34,125 nucleotides of DNA from an uncultured Pseudanabaenaceae cyanobacterium (lineage in GTDB: Bacteria > Cyanobacteriota > Cyanobacteriia > PCC-9006 > JAAUQQ01). Positions 8,502 through 15,158 of the stretch are shown in pieces; the stretch's first letter is position 1; the number at the start of each line of letters is the position of its first letter. A program made the translations under genes and the position numbers. The notes below the pieces were generated by a model. The model searched no databases. It had not been told where the DNA came from and saw only the letters and a list, made by a program, of their open reading frames with translations. The DNA lies in the NCBI GenBank assembly GCA_938002085.1, contig CALLAT010000111.1:1-34125 (forward strand), given 5' to 3'.

Positions 8502-8990
8502 ATGGCGATACAGGGGACTCGGGTGGCAATTGGTTTGGGGAGTAATTTGGGAGAGTCACAGCAGATTTTGAGAGGTGCGCTAGCACAGCTCAGAGCTATG
8601 GAGGATGTTGATGTGGAGCTTGTTTCCTCGTTCTATGGGACGAAGCCGATTGGCCCGCCCCAGCCGGACTATGTCAATGCCTGTGCTGTGGTGAGGACGA
8701 CTTGTTCTCCGTCTGATTTTCTGGCTGGCTTGCAGGGCATTGAGCAGGATTTTGACCGAGTGCGATTGGAGCGCTGGGGGCCGAGGACGCTGGACTTGGA
8801 TATTTTGCTGTGGGGCGATGAGGTGATTAACTTACCCGATTTGCAAGTACCCCATCCCCGGATGGCGGAGCGGGGTTTTGTGTTGGTGCCTTTGGCGGAG
8901 ATTGTGCCGGATTGGCGGCATCCGGTGTTGGGGGAGGCGATCGCGGATCTCCTTAAAATCGTAGACTGCTCTGGTGTGGAACAGCTCTAG
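8502..8990 (+). CDS. folK: 2-amino-4-hydroxy-6-hydroxymethyldihydropteridine pyrophosphokinase (HPPK)
   Basis: HPPK transfers pyrophosphate from ATP to hydroxymethyl-dihydropterin in folate synthesis. The 162-residue length is normal. Family marks are GLGSNLGES near the N-terminus, FYGTKPIGPPQPDYVNA in the middle, and the signature RWGPRTLDLDILLWGD with its metal-binding aspartates, then VPHPRMAERGFVLVPL. It is the first gene of a compact same-strand run; the NUDIX gene starts 12 bases after its stop. Confidence 0.96.
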   Translation: MAIQGTRVAIGLGSNLGESQQILRGALAQLRAMEDVDVELVSSFYGTKPIGPPQPDYVNACAVVRTTCSPSDFLAGLQGIEQDFDRVRLERWGPRTLDLDILLWGDEVINLPDLQVPHPRMAERGFVLVPLAEIVPDWRHPVLGEAIADLLKIVDCSGVEQL

Positions 8991-9002
8991 GATGCGATCG
9001 CC

Positions 9003-9572
9003 ATGGCTTCAGAATCTCAATCTGCGGATGCCAAACAACCCAGCGAACGGTTGCAGCAGCATCTCAAATACAACGGTAAGAAATACAGCTTTGAGTCCAG
9101 CACGCTCAAGCTTCCCAATGGCGTGGAAGCCACCTGCGATTGGATTCAGCATCCCGGTGGGGCTTTGGCGGTGCCAGTTTTGGCAGATGGCCGGTTTGTG
9201 CTGATTCGGCAATATCGCTTTGCCACGGAGGGCTGGCTGCTGGAGTTTCCGGCGGGAACGTTGGAGCCGGGGGAAGATCCGGGGGAGACGGTGAAGCGGG
9301 AGCTGGAGGAGGAGGCGGGCTATCGCGGCCACCGCTGGCAGAAGTTGAGTGAGTTTTTCCTGGCTCCGGGCTATTCCGATGAGGTGATCTATCCCTATTT
9401 GGCGATGGATTTGGAGAAGCTGGAGCTGCCGCCTGCCCAGGATGAGGATGAGCAAATTGAGGTGGTGCTGATGACGGGGGCGGAGCTGGAGGCGGAGTTG
9501 CGGTCGGGGCGGGCGATCGATTCGCGCATTGTGACGGCCTATTGGCTGGCGAAGCCTTATTTGGACCTTTAA
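9003..9572 (+). CDS. NUDIX hydrolase, ADP-ribose pyrophosphatase-like
   Basis: The 189-residue protein has a complete Nudix box, residues about 85-107: GTLEPGEDPG, then RELEEEAGY, fitting G-x5-E-x7-REUxEExGU. Its flanking regions (VLIRQYRFATEGWLLEFPAG before, FFLAPGYSDEVIYPYLA after) are those of the ADP-ribose/sugar-nucleotide pyrophosphatase group, which hydrolyse NDP-X to NMP and X-P. It lies between folK and a Uma2 gene in a likely operon (gaps 12 and 27 bases). Substrate cannot be read from sequence; with folK beside it, a dihydroneopterin triphosphate role is conceivable, but the sequence looks closer to ADP-ribose enzymes. Confidence 0.92.
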   Translation: MASESQSADAKQPSERLQQHLKYNGKKYSFESSTLKLPNGVEATCDWIQHPGGALAVPVLADGRFVLIRQYRFATEGWLLEFPAGTLEPGEDPGETVKRELEEEAGYRGHRWQKLSEFFLAPGYSDEVIYPYLAMDLEKLELPPAQDEDEQIEVVLMTGAELEAELRSGRAIDSRIVTAYWLAKPYLDL

Positions 9573-9599
9573 AGTGGATGTAGGGATTGGACTTCACCC

Positions 9600-10142
9600 A
9601 TGGCAACGCTACTGACTCACCGCTGGACCGTTGAAGACTACCACCGCATTGTGGAAGCTGGGGTTCTGGCGGATGCGCGATGCGAATTGCTGAATGGAGA
9701 GATTGTGGATATGGCGCCAGAAGGTCCTGAACATGCCCAGCGCTGTGAGACTTCGGCGCGGTATCTGGAGCGGTGCTTTGGTGAAGGTTGGTGGGCACGC
9801 CAGGGGAAGCCGATTACGCTGGCGGAGTCTGAGCCGGAGCCGGATGTGGCGATTGTGAGGGAGCGCGACTATAGCGATCGCCATCCCATCGCCAATGAAG
9901 TGATTTTGGCTGTGGAGTATGCCTTTTCGAGTCAGGTGAAAGATCAGGGCTTGAAGCGAGATATCTATGCCAGCGCTGGCATTCCCCATTATTTGGTGAT
10001 TGATTTGAAGCAGAAATCATTACGCCACTACGCTGAACCTCTGGGGGGAAGCTATCGGATTGAGCAAGACTATACCCAAGGGACTCTTGAGCTAGATGGG
10101 CGCAAAATATCGGTGGACAGACTGCTAAGATCATCGCGCTGA
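9600..10142 (+). CDS. Uma2 family (DUF820) putative restriction-like endonuclease
   Basis: Uma2 proteins adopt the PD-(D/E)XK nuclease fold and occur in many copies in cyanobacteria; their role is poorly known. This 180-residue copy is intact: an N-terminal helix with WTVEDYHRIVEAG, ELLNGEIVDM, the acidic EPEPDVAIVRERDY, then ILAVEYAFSS and the typical LKRDIYASAGIPHYLVIDL. The family usually shows VEVSDSS at the fifth of these; here it is VEYAFSS, a modest departure around the active-site glutamate. It sits between the NUDIX gene and photolyase with 27- and 15-base gaps, so it is probably cotranscribed. Confidence 0.92.
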   Translation: MATLLTHRWTVEDYHRIVEAGVLADARCELLNGEIVDMAPEGPEHAQRCETSARYLERCFGEGWWARQGKPITLAESEPEPDVAIVRERDYSDRHPIANEVILAVEYAFSSQVKDQGLKRDIYASAGIPHYLVIDLKQKSLRHYAEPLGGSYRIEQDYTQGTLELDGRKISVDRLLRSSR

Positions 10143-10157
10143 TCGCTACCGCTCTCC

Positions 10158-11585
10158 ATGACTGACCGCATCCTGTTTTGGCACCGCAAAGACCTTCGCA
10201 TTGTAGATAACGTAGGGCTGGCGGCGGCGCGAGAGCATGGCCCTGGGGTGACGGGTGTGTTTTGCTTAGACCCCGGCATTCTCCAGGCGGATGATGTGGC
10301 CCCGGCGCGGGTGAAATACATGTTGGGCTGCTTGGAAGCCTTGCAACAGGATTATCAGAAAGCGGGTAGTGAACTGCTGATTTTGCAGGGGCAGCCGGAG
10401 CAGAAGTTGTCGGAGCTGGCCAGGGCTCTGGATGCCAAGATTTGCTACTGGAATCGAGATGTGGAGCCTTATGCCAAGGCTCGGGATAAGGCTGTCTATG
10501 AAGCGCTGAAGGAACAGGGAGTTGAGGTCCATGCTCGCTGGGACCAGTTGCTCCATGCGCCGGGGGAGATTCGCAGCGGCAAGGGCGATCCCTATACGGT
10601 CTATGGGCCGTTTAAGAAGAATTGGTTTGGCCAGGCGAAGGCGAAACCCGTTGAGACTTTGGCGGGCTGTGAGGGACTGTCGGCGGCGGAGCGTGAGCAA
10701 GCAGTGGGTGCAGGGGCAACTGAGCTACCTTCTCTGAAGGAGCTGGGCTTTAGTTGGGATGCAAAGCTGCCGTTGGCTCCGGGGAGTGCTGCTGCTTATG
10801 AGCAATTGGCTAATTTCTGCGGTGGGCAGCAGACGATTCTGGGCTATGACGACCAGCGAAATTTTCCAGCAGTTGTGGGAACATCTTTTCTCAGCGCTGC
10901 GTTTAAGTTTGGGGTGCTGGGCATTCGGGATGTGTGGCAGCGGACGATGGAGACCTATGGCGCTAGTGATGCTGATGAGGCGCGGCGCGGCGTGATTGTC
11001 TGGCAGCAGGAGCTGGCTTGGCGGGAGTTTTACCAACATGCGATGTACTTTTTCCCTGATCTAGCTAAGGGTCCCTATCGGGATCTGTGGCAAAAGTTTC
11101 CCTGGGAGAATAATGAGGGGCTGTTCCAGGCTTGGTGCGATGGGCGCACGGGCTACCCGATTGTGGATGCTGCGATGCGACAGTTAAATGCAACGGGTTG
11201 GATGCACAACCGTTGTCGGATGATTGTGGCGAGTTTTTTGACGAAGGATTTGATTATTGATTGGCGTTGGGGGGAGAAGTATTTTATGCAGAAGCTGGTG
11301 GATGGGGATTTGTCGGCGAATAATGGCGGCTGGCAGTGGAGTGCGTCCAGTGGGATGGACCCGAAGCCGCTGCGAATTTTTAATCCCTATACCCAGGCGA
11401 AGAAGTTTGATAAGGAGGCGAAGTATATTCGCCATTGGGTGCCGGAGCTGAAGTCGGCGGATGTGGGGTCGATTATTAGTGGAAAGTTAGGCTCGCTGGA
11501 GCGGGTTGATTATCCGGAGGCGATCGTCGTGCATAACGATCGCCAGCGGGAGTTCAAGGCAATTTATGCCAGCTTGAAAAATTAG
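10158..11585 (+). CDS. phrA: Deoxyribodipyrimidine photolyase, class I (Anacystis type)
   Basis: This enzyme splits cyclobutane pyrimidine dimers in UV-damaged DNA using blue light and FAD. The 475-residue product matches the Anacystis nidulans photolyase along its whole length as I recall it: start ILFWHRKDLRIVDNVGLAAA, VWQQELAWREFYQHAMYFFP, GYPIVDAAMRQLNATGWMHN, RCRMIVASFLTKDLIIDWRWG, and NNGGWQWSASSGMDPKPLRI at about residues 390-409 in the FAD domain. The Anacystis enzyme uses 8-hydroxy-deazaflavin as antenna; the same is inferred here. It is the last gene of the folK run, and its stop codon overlaps that of the convergent gene at 11582. Confidence 0.96.
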   Translation: MTDRILFWHRKDLRIVDNVGLAAAREHGPGVTGVFCLDPGILQADDVAPARVKYMLGCLEALQQDYQKAGSELLILQGQPEQKLSELARALDAKICYWNRDVEPYAKARDKAVYEALKEQGVEVHARWDQLLHAPGEIRSGKGDPYTVYGPFKKNWFGQAKAKPVETLAGCEGLSAAEREQAVGAGATELPSLKELGFSWDAKLPLAPGSAAAYEQLANFCGGQQTILGYDDQRNFPAVVGTSFLSAAFKFGVLGIRDVWQRTMETYGASDADEARRGVIVWQQELAWREFYQHAMYFFPDLAKGPYRDLWQKFPWENNEGLFQAWCDGRTGYPIVDAAMRQLNATGWMHNRCRMIVASFLTKDLIIDWRWGEKYFMQKLVDGDLSANNGGWQWSASSGMDPKPLRIFNPYTQAKKFDKEAKYIRHWVPELKSADVGSIISGKLGSLERVDYPEAIVVHNDRQREFKAIYASLKN

Positions 11586-11935
11586 CTATCGCCTCCCCAA
11601 TAGACAAAGAGGTTGCCCTGCTCCATTTGATAGGTCTTATTGGCTGTACTGGATTGCTGGTAAACCAAGCCGCCGCCTTGATCGGTGTAGGTGAAGGGCT
11701 GCTCGGGGTTGGGGACAAAGCTATTGATGGCGCCGTCATCCCAGATAATGTCGACCGAGCCTTTGCGCATGGAAAAGACGCAGGGCCTGGCGACTGTGTA
11801 TGCATTATTGTCGTTGGGGACGTACTTGCAGAAGGAGCGTAGGGATTCGGCTTGGGCGGGGCGGGGAGCAGCGAGCAGCGGTAAGGTAATAACAAATGCA
11901 GCCGCTAACAAATTCTTAATAGATTTGGGGTTCAT
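11582..11935 (-). CDS. Small exported protein of unknown function
   Basis: From the ATG at 11933-11935 the product is about 117 residues with a classic signal peptide: MNPKSIKNL, a hydrophobic core AAAFVITLPLLAA, and a probable cleavage after RPAQA. The mature part, about 90 residues, has two cysteines (SFCKYVP and RPCVFS) that could form a disulfide, and a beta-rich pattern (VDIIWDDGAINSFVP, KTYQMEQGNLFVYWGG). It looks like small cyanobacterial exported proteins of unknown function. The frame extends to 11956, but the signal peptide argues for the later start. Its TAA overlaps the TAG of photolyase by two bases on the opposite strand. Confidence 0.78.
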   Translation of the reverse strand: MNPKSIKNLLAAAFVITLPLLAAPRPAQAESLRSFCKYVPNDNNAYTVARPCVFSMRKGSVDIIWDDGAINSFVPNPEQPFTYTDQGGGLVYQQSSTANKTYQMEQGNLFVYWGGDS

Positions 11936-12015
11936 GGTTGGGTGAAGATGCAACATTTAACTTCTGTGATGCACTTCAGCTTGTGTGATGGGTTTTGCGC
12001 CAAATCTATTGAACT

Positions 12016-12483
12016 TTATGTCTTTCTCAGATTTTTAATGAGTTGATTGGGTCTTGCCGTGAGGACATTGTCATATTGCTCAGCGCGATGAGTGAGCATG
12101 TAATGCTCATATTCGAACCAGTGCATTTCGGCCTTCTCTTGGTTGCAGGCTAAGCAAATGACCCATAAGTTCGCGAAGTTTAGGGAGAGCCAGGGATATT
12201 GAGCCCGAGGCAGTTTGTGGTCAATGGTTCTGTGATGTCCTGGAGTACTGAAGCGTTCTTGGCAGACTGGGCAGCTATAGCCTGAATTTTGGCGAACCCA
12301 TTCTTTGCTTTCTTTCGTGCTGCCGCATTCGCCGTCGCCGTTGATGTTCCGCCAGTAGTCGTATTTGCGATAGTTCTCGAAGTCTTCTGGGGTGAGGCGG
12401 TGGTATCGCTTCTGGCCCAGTGCATCTGCTTGTTGAAAGAGTTGTTCTAAGCTTTGTTCTTCTGGGAGATCATTTTGGGGCAT
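12016..12483 (-). CDS. HNH endonuclease (third gene of a coiled-coil/HNH operon)
   Basis: The 155-residue protein contains a complete HNH nuclease: zinc cysteines C71-x2-C74 (SCPVC) and C110-x2-C113 (CLAC), the H/D core at H83-H84 and D88-H89 (HHRTIDHKLPRA), and the central Asn in LNFANLWVIC. The N-terminal 65 residues (LTPEDFENYRKYDYWRN) are not typical of restriction enzymes and may bind a partner or DNA. It follows two unrecognised coiled-coil or basic proteins on the same strand, with a 51-base gap. HNH domains occur in homing, restriction, phage-packaging and defence proteins; none of the usual partner genes is present. Confidence 0.88.
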   Translation of the reverse strand: MPQNDLPEEQSLEQLFQQADALGQKRYHRLTPEDFENYRKYDYWRNINGDGECGSTKESKEWVRQNSGYSCPVCQERFSTPGHHRTIDHKLPRAQYPWLSLNFANLWVICLACNQEKAEMHWFEYEHYMLTHRAEQYDNVLTARPNQLIKNLRKT

Positions 12484-12534
12484 GGGCTGGACGTGGAATC
12501 TGACGGGATTATTGGAATGGCTAAGTCGGCTGGA

Positions 12535-12951
12535 TTAGCGTTTCTTTTTAGAACGCCTGTTTGTCTTCTGCTTGCCTTTGAAGCTGATGATTTCGGCTTC
12601 GGTGTCTGGAAACTGCTGGTCGATTAGTTCCGACATTTCGGTGGAAACAGCAGCCATCTTTTGGGTGAAAGCTTGTCGCTCTGTCTCGGTTTGGTATTTG
12701 TTGCCGATACGGTCTGCTTCTAGAAAAAGGGTTTCCAGGCTAGGTAACTCATCGTTCAGTTTGGCCTGGAGCGTTTCGAGATGGTTGTAGAGGTTAATGA
12801 CGTTCTCCCAGCCCACGTTGCGGAAGCCTGATTGCTTAATCTGCTGTTGCTGTGGCTTGGGAAGCTGGCTGCGCTGGCTACTGTTGCTGCACTGGACTTC
12901 CCGATAGGTCATGCCATTAAAGCTTCTGGCAGGCTTCTTTGTTGATGCCAT
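12535..12951 (-). CDS. Unrecognised basic/helical protein, second gene of the coiled-coil/HNH operon
   Basis: 138 residues, no family recognised. The first 45 residues are Ser/Gln-rich (SNSSQRSQLPKPQQQQIKQ); residues about 48-115 are helical with heptad-like Leu/Ile spacing (NLYNHLETLQAKLNDELPSL and a following helix ending in ELIDQQFPD); the tail is strongly basic (KGKQKTNRRSKKKR), which suggests nucleic-acid contact. AAGGA overlapping the upstream stop gives a well-placed ribosome site 6 nt before the ATG, and the gap to the upstream gene is 9 bases, so the two are translated from one message. Confidence 0.72.
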   Translation of the reverse strand: MASTKKPARSFNGMTYREVQCSNSSQRSQLPKPQQQQIKQSGFRNVGWENVINLYNHLETLQAKLNDELPSLETLFLEADRIGNKYQTETERQAFTQKMAAVSTEMSELIDQQFPDTEAEIISFKGKQKTNRRSKKKR

Positions 12952-12960
12952 GGGATTTCC

Positions 12961-13545
12961 TTAGCCTTGAGTCCACTTAAAGAGGCGTGCTGCGGCTTTA
13001 CGAATCTCGCTATCTTCGTAGCGCATGAGTCGTTTGATGTCGATCGCCAGCTTTAGTCGAATTTGATCGACCAGATTCTTGAGAGCCTTGTTATCCCGCT
13101 TCAGTTCTTCGTTAACGTCCGTTAAAGTTTCCGTTTTTCGCTCCAGGGTTTGGACAGTGCCACTGAGCTTTTTATTTTGAGCTTTGAGATTGTCGATCTG
13201 TTTTTGTAGCGCAACTTGCTCTTTATCTAGGTCGCCACGTTTCGCTCGCAGGCCATCGTTGCGAGATTCAGCTTCTGCAATGGATTGCTGGAGTTTTTCG
13301 TATTCCGCCTGGGTCTTTCTTAGCTGTTTCTCTGCATTACTTCTCAGAGTGCCGTAATGGCGATTGTTGTTACTAAGTTCCGTGTTCTTATTGATGAGTG
13401 CATCAACGAGTTCCTGAACGCTAGTTTCTGCTTCTAGTAGCGACAGGATTTGTTCACAATTGACAGGAGATAAATCTTGGCTGATGTTTTTGTTGATTCC
13501 ATATTGTTGCTTAAGCCTGTCTTGTAATTGTTTTTTATTAGACAT
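12961..13545 (-). CDS. Unrecognised long coiled-coil protein, first gene of the coiled-coil/HNH operon
   Basis: About 194 residues from the ATG at 13543-13545 (MSNKKQLQDRL); a TTG two codons upstream is an alternative. Residues about 60-160 are a continuous coiled coil rich in Glu, Lys, Gln and Leu (EKQLRKTQAEYEKLQQSIAE, TVQTLERKTETL, and ELKRDNKALKNLVDQI). The N-terminal 50 residues look globular (QILSLLEAETSVQELVDALI) and the C-terminal 30 are a basic amphipathic helix (IKRLMRYEDSEIRKAAARLF). No known family is evident. It could be a scaffold or SMC-like clamp for the HNH nuclease encoded downstream, but that is inference from gene order. Confidence 0.78.
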   Translation of the reverse strand: MSNKKQLQDRLKQQYGINKNISQDLSPVNCEQILSLLEAETSVQELVDALINKNTELSNNNRHYGTLRSNAEKQLRKTQAEYEKLQQSIAEAESRNDGLRAKRGDLDKEQVALQKQIDNLKAQNKKLSGTVQTLERKTETLTDVNEELKRDNKALKNLVDQIRLKLAIDIKRLMRYEDSEIRKAAARLFKWTQG

Positions 13546-13605
13546 GGTCAATCTCGTTCAATTCGAACCGTAGAAATTCATATAAATAGCTTGTAAAGGC
13601 AACCC

Positions 13606-13625
13606 TCCGAGAATAGACTCTCGGA
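13606..13625. terminator. Weak hairpin upstream of the coiled-coil operon
   Basis: TCCGAGA (13606-13612) pairs with TCTCGGA (13619-13625) around a 6-nt loop. It lies between the end of the nonapeptide-repeat gene and the start of the coiled-coil operon, both on the minus strand. There is no good T tract after it, so a terminator role is only possible. Confidence 0.3.
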
Positions 13626-13725
13626 TTGGGTCTCTAGAGCCCTACGTTTGCTGTTAATTATTATACGATCCATCTATTTTGTCCTCGGGATCTTGGCGGA
13701 ATCCTGACAGATGGCTGCCTTGCAG

Positions 13726-14034
13726 CTAGAAGCCGTCGCGATCGCCTGCCCCAAAGCCAAACACGCTCAAAATACTATTGACACTAAACAGCGACAAAAT
13801 ACTGCCAAAGCTAACAAAGCTAATCAGGCTGCCGATGCTGCCAATGCTGAGGATGCTACCCACGCTACCCACGCTCAAAATACTGCCGACGCTACCAATG
13901 CTGAGAATGCTACCCACGCTGCCCAGACTCAAAATGCTGCGATAGCTGCCTCGGCTAAGGATGCCTTCGGCGGGAATGACGAAGCCATTGAGTAGGGTGA
14001 AGGGATTGGGAATGCGGCTGAGTAGGCTGGTCAC
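13726..14034 (-). CDS. Nonapeptide-repeat protein (GSxGSILSx)n, probable hydrophobic beta-solenoid
   Basis: The 102-residue product starts at a GTG (14032-14034), 9 bases after the esterase stop, so it is probably translated with it. Residues 29-91 are seven tandem nonapeptides of consensus GS-x-GSILS-x (GSVGSILSI, GSVGSILSV, GSIGSLISF and so on), ending FGFGAGDRDGF. The 9-residue period recalls the RTX repeat GGxGxDxUx, but the calcium-binding Asp is missing and the side chains are Ser and Ile/Leu, which suggests a calcium-free solenoid or a membrane- or surface-binding ribbon. The leader MTSLLSRIPNPFTLLNGFVI is hydrophobic and could associate with membrane. The other strand also has an open frame, but it is an Ala/Asn-rich shadow with no operon context. 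I have a vague memory of similar GS-repeat proteins in other bacteria. Confidence 0.62.
   Translation of the reverse strand: MTSLLSRIPNPFTLLNGFVIPAEGILSRGSYRSILSLGSVGSILSIGSVGSILSVGSVGSILSIGSIGSLISFVSFGSILSLFSVNSILSVFGFGAGDRDGF
13762..13950 (-). repeat. Seven tandem 27-base units encoding GSxGSILSx
   Basis: A 27-base period repeated seven times, equal to residues 29-91 of the gene at 13726. Units in the middle are the most alike; those at both ends have diverged (SYRS, FSVNS), as expected if new copies arose by internal duplication. Confidence 0.8.
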
Positions 14035-14043
14035 GGCAGATAT

Positions 14044-14952
14044 CTAATGACGATGCTGGTCGAGGAAGTTGAGGATGTCGGCGAAGACGGGCTGGCGGTT
14101 TCGGAAAGGCACGGACAGCGCACCGACAAGCCCAGGATGGTCAATTCCATCGTAGCGATGAACCTCCACTTCGCCACCGAGCTGGGTTACTTTTTCAGAT
14201 AAATTTTCAATGTTGTGGGGAAAAACAACGCTATCGTCATTGCCATAAAGCAGGAGCAGCGGAGGCTCGTTGCCGTCAACGTAGTTTATCGGTTGGGAGA
14301 TGGGATAGTTTTCGACCGGGCCAAAGAGGATGGGTTGGTAGGTCTGGTCGAAGGGAAGGAAGTCGTAGGGGCCTGCTAGGCCAATAAAGCCTTTGACATT
14401 GCGGTGGATTTCGGGGCGTAGATAATCCTCGTTGAGGGTGAGTAGTGCGCTCATTTGGGCTCCGGCAGAATGGCCGGAGAGGAAGATCTGGTTTGGATCG
14501 CCACCGTATTGTTCAATGTTGTCGCTGACCCATTCCACGGCGTCGGTGGCGTCGGCCATGATGGCCGGGAATTTGACGTTGGGATGGTAGCGGTAGTCGG
14601 GCAGGACGACGATGTAGCCTTCCTTAGCCAAGGACTGGGCAACGAAGCGGTAGTCGGGTTTATAGAATTTGAGGCAGGCTCCCCAGCAGCCTCCGTAGAA
14701 GAAGACGATGACGGGAGCATCAGCTTGTTCGGCGGTCTGTTGTGATTTGGGAGGGAGATAAATATCGAGTTTGTTTTCGGGGTGGGTGCCGTAGGCGAGA
14801 TCTGTTTGGAGGCGATCGCCAGGAACCTGCGCCATTGCGTTAGCAAGCTGGAGTGATGCCGCTGCTGGGTTGCGGATGGCCCAAAGGGCAAAGGGCATTA
14901 TGAGCAAGACAATGATGCCTAGGCTCCAGAGGCGGGGACGAAGGATAGACAT
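14044..14952 (-). CDS. Alpha/beta hydrolase, carboxylesterase/lipase-like, membrane-anchored
   Basis: 302 residues. A hydrophobic segment at about 10-27 (SLGIIVLLIMPFALWAI) after an Arg-containing N-terminus acts as an anchor or signal, so the enzyme faces the periplasm or thylakoid lumen. The catalytic set is visible: nucleophile S162 in SGHSAGAQ, acid at D239/D240 in LYGNDDSVV, H272 in GIDHPGLV. The oxyanion motif is FYGGCWG (85-91) where the hormone-sensitive-lipase group usually has HGG. It should hydrolyse short esters; the substrate is unknown. The nonapeptide-repeat protein is encoded 9 bases downstream. AGAGGA lies 11 nt before the ATG. The terminator of the CAP gene stands only 42 bases upstream, leaving little room for a separate promoter. 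Confidence 0.9.
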   Translation of the reverse strand: MSILRPRLWSLGIIVLLIMPFALWAIRNPAAASLQLANAMAQVPGDRLQTDLAYGTHPENKLDIYLPPKSQQTAEQADAPVIVFFYGGCWGACLKFYKPDYRFVAQSLAKEGYIVVLPDYRYHPNVKFPAIMADATDAVEWVSDNIEQYGGDPNQIFLSGHSAGAQMSALLTLNEDYLRPEIHRNVKGFIGLAGPYDFLPFDQTYQPILFGPVENYPISQPINYVDGNEPPLLLLYGNDDSVVFPHNIENLSEKVTQLGGEVEVHRYDGIDHPGLVGALSVPFRNRQPVFADILNFLDQHRH

Positions 14953-14994
14953 AGTGAGGCGATTCCTCTGGAAGCTTGCGAGGCAATCGCAAAA

Positions 14995-15031
14995 AACTGG
15001 CCAGAGTTAATTGCTAAAACTCTGGCCAGTT
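14995..15031 (-). terminator. Terminator of the CAP-RTX gene
   Basis: A perfect 14-bp stem AACTGGCCAGAGTT (14995-15008) with its complement at 15018-15031 and a 9-nt loop. On the minus strand the stem runs into a six-T tract, so it ends transcripts from the CAP-RTX gene whose stop is at 15159. Confidence 0.85.
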
Positions 15032-15158
15032 CCATCCTAGCGATGGGAAAGCAGTAATTGCCAACAGCATCTATGTTGGACGACTACATCTCCCGATCGC
15101 TGGAATGGCTAGGTGTTCTCAAGGTGACTTCTCATGACTTTATGAGTTGCTAGGGCAA

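Noticed and set aside
9106-9798. Minus-strand Pro-rich 230-residue frame
   Set aside because: Antisense to the NUDIX and Uma2 genes; composition reflects the complement of Glu/Gly-rich codons.
13711-13995. Plus-strand frame rich in Ala, Asn, Thr and His opposite the nonapeptide gene
   Set aside because: It mirrors the 27-base repeats on the other strand, has no ribosome site, and the minus frame has operon context with the esterase.
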